Source: Eubacteriales bacterium
GTDB taxonomy: Bacteria; Bacillota; Clostridia; Oscillospirales; Oscillospiraceae
Direction: 5' to 3'
Assembly: GCA_030528965.1 (NCBI GenBank)
Contig: JAUMXS010000003.1
Location: 1-21,628, forward strand
Length of the DNA: 21,628 nt
Shown: one piece after another, positions 1 through 7,098 of the stretch
Layout: each line of letters opens with the position of its first letter
How positions within the stretch are numbered: the first letter of the stretch is position 1
The notes under the pieces: generated by a model
Told to the model about the DNA's origin: nothing
Seen by the model: the letters and a program-made list of their open reading frames with translations, nothing else
Database searches by the model: none
Position numbers and translations under genes: made by a program

Positions 1-804
1 TTCCGGGGCAGGTTCTTCCGGGGTCGATCCTTCCGGAGTCTCGCCTGCTTCCTGCGGCGCGGACAGAGCAAATACCAGATGCCATGCAAGCGTCATAAAT
101 GCGAGCGTGAAGGACAGCTGCAGGAGGATCTCGCCAAGGGGGTGAACATCCGGCAAAACCGTCAGGCAGAAGAAAGCTGCATAAAGCGCAAAGAACACCG
201 CCCGGAACGGACGCGGCTTTCCGAATGCAAACCCGGCCATATAGAAAAAGGCCAGTATGCAGACGGCAAGCGTAAGGATGAACGGAGCGAAATGCCAAAG
301 TACGGGATCCACAGCTGTTTCCTTGTAGTAAACGATAAACCAGAAACAGGTGAATATGACCGGCGCAGCGCAGAGCACGCAGCCCCATTCCGGATGCTTC
401 AGCGCCTGCGGATAGAGCGCCAGCCCGAAAGCCGCAAGGAAGCCAAGAAGCGCCAGGATCGTCCTGAGCATACCTCCGTCCTCCTGCAGGAGGATCAATC
501 CGGCCCCCAGTGCCGCGAGCAGGCCGGAAATGGCCATGAACACGGTCAGGACACGTCCGGAAGACGGAACTATGATCGTCTCCGGTTTCACCTGCATCTG
601 TCGGCGCAGACGCAGCACCTGATACAGAAGTGCCGCCGCCGTCATAAGGCAGACGAAAATCAGCATCTTGCTGGTAAACGCTCCGGCGACAGCCAAACCG
701 GTCCCCTTTTCATAAATATTGATATTCTGCAGCCATCGGGCAAAGATCCCGAAAGCAGCACAGATTCCCACCGTACCGCAGCAGGTCCAGGCTTGTTTTT
801 GCAT
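1..804 (-). CDS. Multi-pass membrane protein of unknown function (3' end cut by window edge)
   Basis: Reading leftward from an ATG at 804-802 gives 268 codons without a stop, running off the left edge, so the C-terminus is missing. The protein starts MQKQAWTCCG and has about eight hydrophobic segments, near residues 8-26, 41-62, 86-106, 112-132, 141-160, 171-191, 201-218 and 226-247. A basic loop (VLRLRRQ, about 64-70) follows the second segment. From residue 249 the sequence turns into a Pro/Glu/Gly-rich tail (ETPEGSTPEEPAPE), probably cytoplasmic or disordered. The regular spacing of hydrophobic stretches is the main coding evidence, and the opposite-strand frame over the same bases is basic and low in hydrophobic content. 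The start has no clear Shine-Dalgarno; GGGACG about 15 nt upstream is weak. It is divergent from spoIID. I do not recognise the family, and no catalytic motif is visible. Confidence 0.75.
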   Translation of the reverse strand, partial: MQKQAWTCCGTVGICAAFGIFARWLQNINIYEKGTGLAVAGAFTSKMLIFVCLMTAAALLYQVLRLRRQMQVKPETIIVPSSGRVLTVFMAISGLLAALGAGLILLQEDGGMLRTILALLGFLAAFGLALYPQALKHPEWGCVLCAAPVIFTCFWFIVYYKETAVDPVLWHFAPFILTLAVCILAFFYMAGFAFGKPRPFRAVFFALYAAFFCLTVLPDVHPLGEILLQLSFTLAFMTLAWHLVFALSAPQEAGETPEGSTPEEPAPE

Positions 805-908
805 ATTACACGACACGTCCCAATATAAGTATAATACCGCAGTTCCGCATTCCGAGCCATTCCGGGATGCTCTCCCGATGCCGGGAAACCTTTGGAACCG
901 CAGAGTTC

Positions 909-937
909 CTGACGGGTTTTTTGTATTGATTTATTCT
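909..937 (+). promoter_or_regulatory. Possible spoIID promoter
   Basis: CTGACG (909-914) and TATTCT (932-937) are separated by 17 bp in an AT-rich patch about 47 bp upstream of the spoIID ATG. The match to the vegetative consensus is only moderate. In Bacillus spoIID is read by mother-cell sigma E, and I could not find a convincing sigma E pair here, so the assignment is tentative. Confidence 0.3.
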
Positions 938-983
938 ATACCTCTTCTCTCCCGCCGTCAACAACAATTCGGAGGCGCTGTCA

Positions 984-1991
984 ATGAAGCCGCTGTTTCT
1001 CATATCCCTTTCCGCCCTATGTATAGCCCTTTTCCTGCCGCTTTTTCTGGTTACTCCCACGGACACGACGCCGGAACCGTCATCCTCACCGGAGCTTCCC
1101 CCTCCCGCTGACTCTTCCGCGCCCTCTGTGCAGTCCTCATCGTCTTTAAAGGATTCGGAACTCCTGTTGACCTGTCAGATGGACGGAGAACTCCGTGAGG
1201 TCAGTATGGCGGACTATCTTCCCGGCGTACTGGCTGCGGAAATGCCCGCTTCCTTCGAGCCGGAAGCTCTGAAAGCACAGGCCGTGGCAGCGCGCAGCTA
1301 TATTCTGCGCCGGGCGATGGCCCCGCCATCCGCACACCCGGAAGCTGCGGTCTGCGGCGATTATTCCTGCTGTCTAGCCCATGTCACGGAACAATCACTC
1401 CGGGAAAGCTGGGGGGCACGGTATGCCGAATATAATGAAAAAATCCATCGGGCCGTGTCGGAAACGGACGGGCAGTTTCTGACCTATGACGGCATCCCGG
1501 CACAGGCGGTTTTCCACGCCTCCTCGTCGGGACGCACGGAGGACAGCGGTGCGATCTGGTCGCCGCTTCCCTATCTCGTCAGTGTCGAAAGCCCGGAAAC
1601 CGCCGAAAACGTCCCTCATTACATCACCACAGTGGAAGTCTCGCCGTCGGATCTGCGCAGCACGCTGGAAGCCGTCCTTCCGGATGCCGCATGGGGCGAT
1701 GACCCCTCCGGCTGGCTCGGACCATGTCAGTATGACAGCTCCGGCAGAGTGGAAAGCATCAGTATCGGCGGGGAGAATATTGCGGGAACATCCCTGCGGA
1801 GCCTGTTTGGTCTCCGCTCGGTCAGTTTTACACTGGAATACACAGACGGCCGTTTTCTCTTTACCGTCACAGGCAGCGGCCACGGGGTCGGCATGAGCCA
1901 GTACGGCGCCAACGTTATGGCATCGGAAGGGGCGGATTACGCGGAGATCCTCGCGCACTACTATCCCGGCACTGTGCTGTCGAAGCCGTAA
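984..1991 (+). CDS. spoIID: Stage II sporulation protein D (SpoIID), peptidoglycan lytic transglycosylase
   Basis: SpoIID cleaves glycan strands during engulfment of the forespore, acting from the mother-cell membrane with SpoIIM and SpoIIP. The 335-residue protein has one N-terminal membrane anchor (about residues 3-23), a Ser/Pro-rich linker (25-56) and the SpoIID/LytB domain from about 58. The catalytic glutamate is probably E86 in AAEMPASFEPEALKAQAVAA, the family hallmark. The zinc-site region is H118, C124, C129 and C130; one position usually held by His is Cys here. The C-terminal signature GSGHGVGMSQYGA lies at 297-309. The start has a good ribosome binding site (CGGAGG at 970-975, 8 nt before ATG). 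The gene stands alone, divergent from a membrane gene and convergent with rpsU. It could be a LytB-like paralogue, but the membrane anchor, length and C-terminal signature favour SpoIID. Confidence 0.9.
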   Translation: MKPLFLISLSALCIALFLPLFLVTPTDTTPEPSSSPELPPPADSSAPSVQSSSSLKDSELLLTCQMDGELREVSMADYLPGVLAAEMPASFEPEALKAQAVAARSYILRRAMAPPSAHPEAAVCGDYSCCLAHVTEQSLRESWGARYAEYNEKIHRAVSETDGQFLTYDGIPAQAVFHASSSGRTEDSGAIWSPLPYLVSVESPETAENVPHYITTVEVSPSDLRSTLEAVLPDAAWGDDPSGWLGPCQYDSSGRVESISIGGENIAGTSLRSLFGLRSVSFTLEYTDGRFLFTVTGSGHGVGMSQYGANVMASEGADYAEILAHYYPGTVLSKP

Positions 1992-2014
1992 TACTGCAGG
2001 ACGGACATAAAATA

Positions 2015-2046
2015 AAAGAGCGAGAGGATTTCCTCTCGCTCTTTTG
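2015..2046. terminator. Bidirectional terminator shared by spoIID and rpsU
   Basis: A perfect 15-bp inverted repeat (AAAAGAGCGAGAGGA, 2015-2029, with its complement at 2032-2046) has a minimal loop. It carries a T-run on both strands: CTCTTTT rightward and TTTTATTTTAT leftward. It lies between the convergent stops of spoIID (1991) and rpsU (2082), so it can end both transcripts. Confidence 0.9.
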
Positions 2047-2081
2047 CATACCGGAACCGGTATGATGAATGGTCAACGGAA

Positions 2082-2273
2082 TTAATAGAAGCGCTTATTC
2101 TTGCTCTTGTTCTTACGAGCGGCCTCAGACTTCTTGCGGCGCTTAACGCTGGGGCTCTGGTAGTATTCCTTCTTACGCAAATCAGCCAGCACACCGGCCT
2201 TCGCGCAGCTACGCTTGAAACGTTTCAACGCATTGTCCAGCGACTCATTTTCCTTAACATGGACTTCCGACAT
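2082..2273 (-). CDS. rpsU: 30S ribosomal protein bS21
   Basis: This is a small basic protein of 63 residues, typical for bS21, which sits near the 3' end of 16S rRNA on the 30S platform and helps mRNA initiation. It begins [20 protein letters not shown], the conserved bS21 start, and ends in a Lys/Arg-rich tail ([20 protein letters not shown]). A very strong ribosome binding site (GGAGGGAGGG) lies just upstream of the ATG. The gene is monocistronic: it has its own consensus promoter and ends at the terminator shared with spoIID. In Bacillus rpsU lies next to yqeY and the dnaK region, which are absent here. Confidence 0.95.
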   Translation of the reverse strand: MSEVHVKENESLDNALKRFKRSCAKAGVLADLRKKEYYQSPSVKRRKKSEAARKNKSKNKRFY

Positions 2274-2341
2274 TCTATATCCCTCCCTCCAACGCGCCTT
2301 GGCGCTTTAAGGGCCAACATAACCTTGGCTTTAACGAATGT

Positions 2342-2370
2342 ATTATAAAGTTATTAATGGGTGTTGTCAA
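2342..2370 (-). promoter_or_regulatory. Consensus promoter of rpsU
   Basis: On the leftward strand TTGACA (2370-2365) is followed by exactly 17 bp and then TATAAT (2347-2342), a perfect vegetative sigma-factor promoter. The leader to the rpsU ATG is about 60 nt and contains a small GCGC-CAAG-GCGC hairpin just ahead of the ribosome binding site. Confidence 0.92.
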
Positions 2371-2461
2371 GGATTTTCTTATGTCTCTCTGTCTTTTTTG
2401 TAAAAACGGCAGGCTTCGTCTCCGCTGCCGGTGTTTACATAAAGGTAAAAATGTGGTAGGA

Positions 2462-2467
2462 TATAAT
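2462..2467 (+). promoter_or_regulatory. -10 element of a probable prfA promoter
   Basis: TATAAT lies 31 bp upstream of the chosen prfA start. The nearest -35-like hexamer is TTTACA (2434-2439), 22 bp away, which is too far for a standard pair, so only the -10 is called. Transcription from here would begin around 2474, which rules out the upstream in-frame ATG at 2466 as a start. Confidence 0.5.
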
Positions 2468-2498
2468 GCAAGTTTCAGATTGGAGGACATTCCCTCTC

Positions 2499-3566
2499 AT
2501 GTTGGATAAACTTAAGCAAATCGAAGAGAAATACATTGAGCTCGAGCGCAAAATGGCGCTGCCTGAGTTTTACGGTGATCCGGCCGCATATAAAAACCTC
2601 AGTCGTGAGCAAAAAGAACTCTCGCCTCTCATGGATGCCTACAGGACATATAAAAAGCATCAGGCCGACATGGAGGGAGCACGTGAACTGCTCTCCGATC
2701 CCGATTTCCGGGAACTGGCACAGGAGGAATACGACAGTTCCCGTGCAGCCATGGAAGCTGACGTGGAAAAACTCCGCGTTCTGCTGCTTCCCCGGGACCC
2801 CAACGATGAACGCAACGTCATCGTGGAGATTCGCGGCGGTGTCGGCGGAGACGAAAGTGCACTCTTTGCCGCCGATCTTTACCGTATGTATACCATGTAC
2901 GCCGAAGCCCGGCGCTGGAAAACCGAGATCGCCAACCTCAACGAGACCGAGATCGGCGGTATTAAGGAAATCAGCTTTGTGATCGAGGGCAACGGTGCCT
3001 ATTCCCGCCTGAAATTTGAATCCGGCGTCCATCGTGTCCAACGTGTTCCGGAAACCGAGGCCTCCGGCCGTATCCATACCAGCACCGTCACCGTCGCCGT
3101 CCTGCCCGAAGTGGACGAGGTGGAGTTTACCATCAACCCCGCCGATCTGCAGATCGACACCTTCCGTTCCTCCGGCGCCGGCGGTCAGCATGTCAACAAG
3201 ACCGAAAGTGCCATCCGCATCACCCATCTGCCGACAGGCACCGTTGTGGAATGCCAGGATGAACGAAGCCAGCATAAAAACCGGGCGCGCGCCATGAGCA
3301 TCCTTACTTCCCGCCTCGCGCAGGCGGAACGGGACCGTCAAAATGCCGCCATTGCCGCCGAACGGAAAAGCCAGGTCGGCACCGGCATGCGCAATGAGCG
3401 TATCCGCACTTACAATTTCCCTCAGGGCCGTGTTACCGATCATCGGATCGGCCTGACTCTTTATAAACTGGAACAGGTTCTGAACGGTTCTCTGGACGAG
3501 CTCATCGATGCTCTGGTAACGGCCGATCAGGCAGAGAAACTGCGTGCGGAGGCAGACCCTTCATGA
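2499..3566 (+). CDS. prfA: Peptide chain release factor 1
   Basis: RF1 reads UAA and UAG stop codons and triggers release of the finished protein. The protein is 355 residues from the ATG at 2499, the normal RF1 length. The stop-codon-reading tripeptide is PET (in [15 protein letters not shown]), the PxT form of RF1 and not the SPF of RF2. The hydrolysis loop is [13 protein letters not shown], with the universal GGQ. The start at 2499 is preferred over the in-frame ATG at 2466 because it has TGGAGGA at 2481-2487, gives the family start [12 protein letters not shown], and because 2466 overlaps the -10 box. The stop overlaps the next gene by 4 nt (ATGA), so the two are probably translationally coupled. 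The usual neighbour prmC, which methylates the GGQ glutamine, is not in this window. Confidence 0.97.
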   Translation: MLDKLKQIEEKYIELERKMALPEFYGDPAAYKNLSREQKELSPLMDAYRTYKKHQADMEGARELLSDPDFRELAQEEYDSSRAAMEADVEKLRVLLLPRDPNDERNVIVEIRGGVGGDESALFAADLYRMYTMYAEARRWKTEIANLNETEIGGIKEISFVIEGNGAYSRLKFESGVHRVQRVPETEASGRIHTSTVTVAVLPEVDEVEFTINPADLQIDTFRSSGAGGQHVNKTESAIRITHLPTGTVVECQDERSQHKNRARAMSILTSRLAQAERDRQNAAIAAERKSQVGTGMRNERIRTYNFPQGRVTDHRIGLTLYKLEQVLNGSLDELIDALVTADQAEKLRAEADPS

Positions 3567-4771
3567 CAAAAAGACTGTTGGGCGATACACAGCAGGCAGC
3601 GGAGATCCTGCGGCAGGGCGGTCTTTCCGCCGTCCCTACGGAGACCGTATACGGTCTCTGCGGCAACGGACTTGATGCTCAGGCTGTGGAACAGATCTAC
3701 GAGGTCAAGGGCCGTCCAGCTGTCAAGCCGCTCTCTCTGATGGTCCCCTCCCCTGAATCCATTGACCGGTACTGCCGCGATGTGCCCCCGGCCGCTTACG
3801 CGCTGGCCGAGCGCTTCTGGCCCGGTCCCCTCACGCTGGTGCTCCCCGCCCGGACAGAACTCATCCCGGACATCGTTCGCGCCGGCGGTGACACCATCGG
3901 CCTGCGCTGTCCCGATCACTTCCTCACGCTGAAACTGCTGCGGAGTATTGATTTTCCGCTTGCCGGACCTTCCGCCAACCCTTCCGGTGCACCGTCCCCT
4001 CGCTCGGCGGAGGACGTTCTCGGCTTCTTCGACGGGAAGATCGACGCCGTACTTGACGGCGGCCCTTGCTCCGTGGGTGTGGAATCCACCATTCTCGACC
4101 TCAGCCGGACACCGTACCGTATCCTCCGTCAGGGCGCTCTGCCGGAGGCGGAACTGTGGGATGCTCTGCGCGGCACCCTGACCGTCATCGGCTTTACCGG
4201 CGGCACGGGCTGCGGTAAGACCACAGCACTGAAAGTATTCGAGACATATGGTGCCCTCGTTCTTGACTGCGACACCATTTATCATAAACTTACCCGGGAG
4301 GACGAAGGCCTCCGAAATGCCCTGCAGGCTCGTTTTGGCGATGTCTTTCCGGACGGTGATCTTGATCGGAAAAAACTCGGCGCGATCGTGTTCGGGGATG
4401 ACAAAGCACTGCAGGACCTCAATGAGATCACGCACCGTTTTGTCCTGAGGGCCGTTGAAAAACAGCTCACGGACTGGGCCGTACAGGGCGGCACCGTGGC
4501 CGCCATTGACGCCATTGCCCTGCTGGAAAGCGGGCTTGCCGACCGCTGTAAGGCCGTCGTCGGCGTCACGGCTGACACCGAGACCCGCGTCCGCCGCATC
4601 ATGGCCCGTGACGGCATCAGTGAGGACTATGCGCGTCTGCGTATCTCGGCGCAAAAACCGAATTCATTTTTTGAACAGCATTGTACACATATACTCCGCA
4701 ACGACTATGAAGATCCGGCATCATTCCAACAGGCCTGCAAAAGCCTGTTCGACGAAATTTTGGGAGGTTAA
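3563..4771 (+). CDS. Fusion: TsaC/YrdC threonylcarbamoyl-AMP synthase and dephospho-CoA kinase (CoaE)
   Basis: One 402-residue frame carries two enzymes. Residues about 8-200 are a TsaC/YrdC domain, which makes threonylcarbamoyl-AMP from Thr, bicarbonate and ATP for the tRNA t6A37 modification. Visible signatures are PTETVYGL (25-32), [11 protein letters not shown] (49-59), AGPSANPSG (134-142) and ESTILDLS (174-181). Residues about 206-402 are dephospho-CoA kinase, the last step of CoA synthesis: P-loop [12 protein letters not shown] (210-221), acidic pair D235/D237, [11 protein letters not shown] (267-277), ITHRF and the lid-to-Q segment ending ISAQKP. The join ([11 protein letters not shown]) has no linker: a free-standing CoaE would begin right at TVIGFTGG, but the codon there is CTG, and I see no internal ribosome binding site. 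The TsaC part is the short form without the Sua5 C-terminal domain. It overlaps prfA by 4 nt. The fusion is read directly from the sequence, while activity of both halves is inferred from intact motifs. Confidence 0.93.
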   Translation: MTKRLLGDTQQAAEILRQGGLSAVPTETVYGLCGNGLDAQAVEQIYEVKGRPAVKPLSLMVPSPESIDRYCRDVPPAAYALAERFWPGPLTLVLPARTELIPDIVRAGGDTIGLRCPDHFLTLKLLRSIDFPLAGPSANPSGAPSPRSAEDVLGFFDGKIDAVLDGGPCSVGVESTILDLSRTPYRILRQGALPEAELWDALRGTLTVIGFTGGTGCGKTTALKVFETYGALVLDCDTIYHKLTREDEGLRNALQARFGDVFPDGDLDRKKLGAIVFGDDKALQDLNEITHRFVLRAVEKQLTDWAVQGGTVAAIDAIALLESGLADRCKAVVGVTADTETRVRRIMARDGISEDYARLRISAQKPNSFFEQHCTHILRNDYEDPASFQQACKSLFDEILGG

Positions 4772-4776
4772 ATACT

Positions 4777-6177
4777 ATGGGAAACGAAAAGAAAGAAACG
4801 TCCCGTCGGGATGACCTGTTTTATCAGCCGAAGAACGGCTATGACCGCATCGATGCGGAAGAGCGTATCGCTCTGGAAGACTACTGCGGAAAGTATATGG
4901 CTTATCTGAACACGGCACGCACCGAGCGCGAAGCCGTAACGGAAGCCATCCGTCAGGCCGAGGCCGAAGGCTTTGTCCGTTTTGAGCCGGGGATGGACCT
5001 CAAGCCCGGCATGAAAGTATACCATTCCGTCGGCGGCAAAGCCCTGATGCTGGCTGTTCTGGGCCGTCGTCCCTTTGCCGACGGTATCAACATCGCAGCA
5101 GCACACGTGGACGCCCCGCGTCTGGACCTCAAGCAGATCCCTCTGTATGAGGATAACGAACTCTGCTATTTCAAGACGCATTATTACGGCGGCATCAAGA
5201 AATATCAGTGGGTCGCCATTCCCCTGGAGCTGCATGGTGTTGTCGCGTTAAAGAACGGCGAAACAGTCGAGATCGTCATTGGACATGATCCCGCCGACCC
5301 GCAGTTCGTCATCACCGATCTGCTGCCGCATCTGGGCGCCGATCAGATGAGCAAACCCGCCTCGAAGGTCATCCCCGGCGAGAACCTGAATCTGCTCATC
5401 GGCAGTGTGCCGTACGCGGACGACGGTACAGATCGTGTCAAGCTTGCCGTCATCAGCATTCTGAACGATCGCTATGGCATCACGGAAGAGGACTTCCTCT
5501 CCGCGGAGCTGGAAGCCGTCCCCGCCATGCCCGTGCGTGAGATCGGTCTGGACCGCAGCCTCATCGGCGGTTACGGCCATGACGACCGTGTCTGTGCCTA
5601 TGCCGAACTTAAGGCTCTCTTTGATCTCGAAGCGCCGGAGCGTACCGCTGTCTGTATTCTGGCGGACAAGGAAGAAATCGGCTCGGAAGGCGTCTCCGGT
5701 ATGCAGAGCCAGGTATTCGAAGGTTTCCTGAAGGAGCTGTCCGCGGCAGAAGGCACTCCGCTGCACCGCTGCCTCGAGAAGAGCTTCTGCATCTCTGCCG
5801 ATGTCTGCAATGCTTTCGACCCCAACTTCCCCGAAGTCTCCGAAAAGCGCAACAGCGCCCAGATCAACTACGGTATGGGCATCTGCAAGTTCACGGGCAG
5901 CCGCGGCAAAAGCGGAACGAACGATGCTTCCGCCGAAACAGTCGGCACCCTGCGCGGCATCTTTGAGAAACACAAGGTTCTGTGGCAGATGGCGGAGCTC
6001 GGCAAGGTGGACCAGGGCGGCGGCGGTACCGTGGCTATGTATATGTCCCGCCGCGGCATCGACACCATTGATGCCGGCGTTCCTGTTCTGTCGATGCACG
6101 CTCCCTTCGAGGTCGTGGCCAAGCTCGACTGCTACATGGCTTACAAGGGCGTTTGGGCCTTCTATACCGAGCGCTGA
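4777..6177 (+). CDS. M18-family aspartyl-type metalloaminopeptidase
   Basis: M18 aminopeptidases are cytoplasmic di-zinc exopeptidases that trim N-terminal residues, often acidic ones, from peptides and form large tetrahedral dodecamers. The 466-residue protein has the family metal-site motifs in order: AAHVDAPR (H110, D112), GYGHDDRV (D269/D270), DKEEIGSEG (E299, E300), SADVCNAFDPN (D342) and LSMHAPFE (H441). The length fits bacterial members. The ribosome binding site (GGGAGG) lies inside the last codons and stop of the upstream TsaC-CoaE gene, only 5 nt away, so the gene is in the prfA operon. It is followed by a terminator-like hairpin that overlaps the next gene's start region. The exact substrate cannot be told from sequence. 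Confidence 0.93.
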   Translation: MGNEKKETSRRDDLFYQPKNGYDRIDAEERIALEDYCGKYMAYLNTARTEREAVTEAIRQAEAEGFVRFEPGMDLKPGMKVYHSVGGKALMLAVLGRRPFADGINIAAAHVDAPRLDLKQIPLYEDNELCYFKTHYYGGIKKYQWVAIPLELHGVVALKNGETVEIVIGHDPADPQFVITDLLPHLGADQMSKPASKVIPGENLNLLIGSVPYADDGTDRVKLAVISILNDRYGITEEDFLSAELEAVPAMPVREIGLDRSLIGGYGHDDRVCAYAELKALFDLEAPERTAVCILADKEEIGSEGVSGMQSQVFEGFLKELSAAEGTPLHRCLEKSFCISADVCNAFDPNFPEVSEKRNSAQINYGMGICKFTGSRGKSGTNDASAETVGTLRGIFEKHKVLWQMAELGKVDQGGGGTVAMYMSRRGIDTIDAGVPVLSMHAPFEVVAKLDCYMAYKGVWAFYTER

Positions 6178-6234
6178 ACACCGATTATCCCGTAAATAAC
6201 AAATCGTTCATAGACGATCCCTGATCGCGGATTG

Positions 6235-6284
6235 AAAACGCCTCCATCCGGGCAAACTAATTGTCCAAGGATGGAGGTGTTTTT
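6235..6284 (+). terminator. Terminator-like hairpin that contains the ribosome binding site of the next gene
   Basis: The 5' arm CCTCCATCC (6241-6249) pairs perfectly with GGATGGAGG (6269-6277). The inner part continues GGGCAA (6250-6255) with TTGTCC (6261-6266), with two unpaired A at 6267-6268. The outer part extends through AACG/TGTT. The 3' arm runs straight into TTTTT (6280-6284). The GGAGG at 6273-6277 is also the only ribosome binding site for the ATG at 6287. So the structure can end the aminopeptidase transcript and also mask the start of the tepA-like gene. CGGAT (6228-6232) can pair instead with ATCCG (6246-6250), a possible competing fold. Confidence 0.75.
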
Positions 6285-6286
6285 CT

Positions 6287-7012
6287 ATGGATGACCGGAA
6301 CGACATTCCGCTCAGAGATGAAGTACTGGAGTTTGGGAGCGCACCGCTGCGCTCGGCGCAGAGCAGCATCCACTGTCTTACGATCGTGGGGCAGGTGGAG
6401 GGACATATGTTTCTTCCGGATGGCACAAAAAGCACGAAATACGAGCACATTATGCCTCTGTTGGCTGCCGTGGAGGAATCGGATGAGCTGGAAGGTCTTC
6501 TCATCCTTCTGAACACGGTGGGCGGTGATATCGAGGCAGGGCTGGGAATTGCGGAACTGATCGCGGGAATGAGTACACCCACGGCAAGCCTCATTCTGGG
6601 AGGAGGACATTCCATCGGCGTACCGCTGGCGGTGGCTGCCTCACGCTCCTTCATCGCCCCCTCCGCAGCCGTTACCATCCATCCCGTCCGTCTGACGGGA
6701 GTGGTGATCGGTGTTCCGCAAACTTACAATTATTTTGCCCGTATTCAGGAACGTATCGTCCAGTTCGTGACGGATAATTCCAACATCTCACGGGAACGGT
6801 TCACGGAATACATGCTCCGCACCGGCGAGATCGCCAACGACGTCGGAACCGTCATTCACGGTGAGGAAGCGGTAGCCTGCGGGCTCATCGATGAACTCGG
6901 CGGTCTGTCCGATGCGCTGCGCTATCTGCATAAGCGCATTGACGAAAACCGAGCCCGGAAAAAGGCCCTCACGGAAAACCTGTCCCCCACAGATGAAAAG
7001 CCGGACTCATAA
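6287..7012 (+). CDS. tepA: TepA-like ClpP-class serine protease (YmfB family)
   Basis: This protein belongs to the ClpP/crotonase fold, in the branch named for Bacillus TepA (translocation-enhancing protein, YmfB), proposed to act as a cytoplasmic protease linked to protein export or signal-peptide clearance. In the 241-residue protein the nucleophile elbow is GGGHSIGVPLAVA with S109, the histidine is in TIHPVRLTG (H132), and an acidic residue follows in EIANDVGTVI (about D185). The oxyanion-side motif LNTVGGDIEAG (75-85) is also clear. The last 25 residues are charged and likely disordered. The start is set by GGAGG 9 nt upstream, but this site is buried in the preceding hairpin. It has no Clp ATPase partner nearby. 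Membership in the TepA branch is more certain than the biological role. Confidence 0.85.
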   Translation: MDDRNDIPLRDEVLEFGSAPLRSAQSSIHCLTIVGQVEGHMFLPDGTKSTKYEHIMPLLAAVEESDELEGLLILLNTVGGDIEAGLGIAELIAGMSTPTASLILGGGHSIGVPLAVAASRSFIAPSAAVTIHPVRLTGVVIGVPQTYNYFARIQERIVQFVTDNSNISRERFTEYMLRTGEIANDVGTVIHGEEAVACGLIDELGGLSDALRYLHKRIDENRARKKALTENLSPTDEKPDS

Positions 7013-7031
7013 GACGCACAGGACGCACAAG

Positions 7032-7069
7032 AAAAGCTCTGACGCATAAAAAACGCGTCAGAGCTTTTT
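7032..7069. terminator. Bidirectional terminator between tepA-like gene and murC
   Basis: AAAAGCTCTGACGC (7032-7045) and GCGTCAGAGCTTTT (7055-7068) form a 14-bp stem with a 9-nt A-rich loop. A T-run follows on the right strand, and TTTTC follows on the left strand. It lies between convergent genes. Confidence 0.92.
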
Positions 7070-7098
7070 CTGTCCGTATTCAAATCACGCCGTGTCTC

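Noticed and set aside
79..828. A 249-residue open frame on the + strand
   Set aside because: It is Arg/Lys/Gln-rich and low in hydrophobic content, with no family resemblance, and lies opposite a convincing multi-pass membrane protein frame on the - strand.
2407..2430. CGGCAG...CTGCCG hairpin between rpsU and prfA as a terminator
   Set aside because: Its T-run lies on the leftward strand where no gene precedes it, and the stem is short; it is more likely incidental or part of the divergent promoter region.
2434..2467. TTTACA/TATAAT as a complete prfA promoter
   Set aside because: The spacing is 22 bp, outside the usual 16-18 bp; only the -10 box is reported.
2466..2498. An upstream in-frame ATG for prfA adding 11 residues
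   Set aside because: It overlaps the -10 box and has no ribosome binding site; the ATG at 2499 has TGGAGGA and gives the family N-terminus.
2475..3443. A 322-codon frame antisense to prfA
   Set aside because: prfA is unmistakable; the antisense frame is a codon-bias shadow with no motif.
3527..4654. A 375-codon frame antisense to tsaC-coaE
   Set aside because: It is a shadow frame of a GC-rich gene; the sense strand carries intact TsaC and CoaE motifs.
5248..6099. A 283-codon frame antisense to the M18 aminopeptidase
   Set aside because: The sense frame holds all metal-site motifs; the antisense frame has none.
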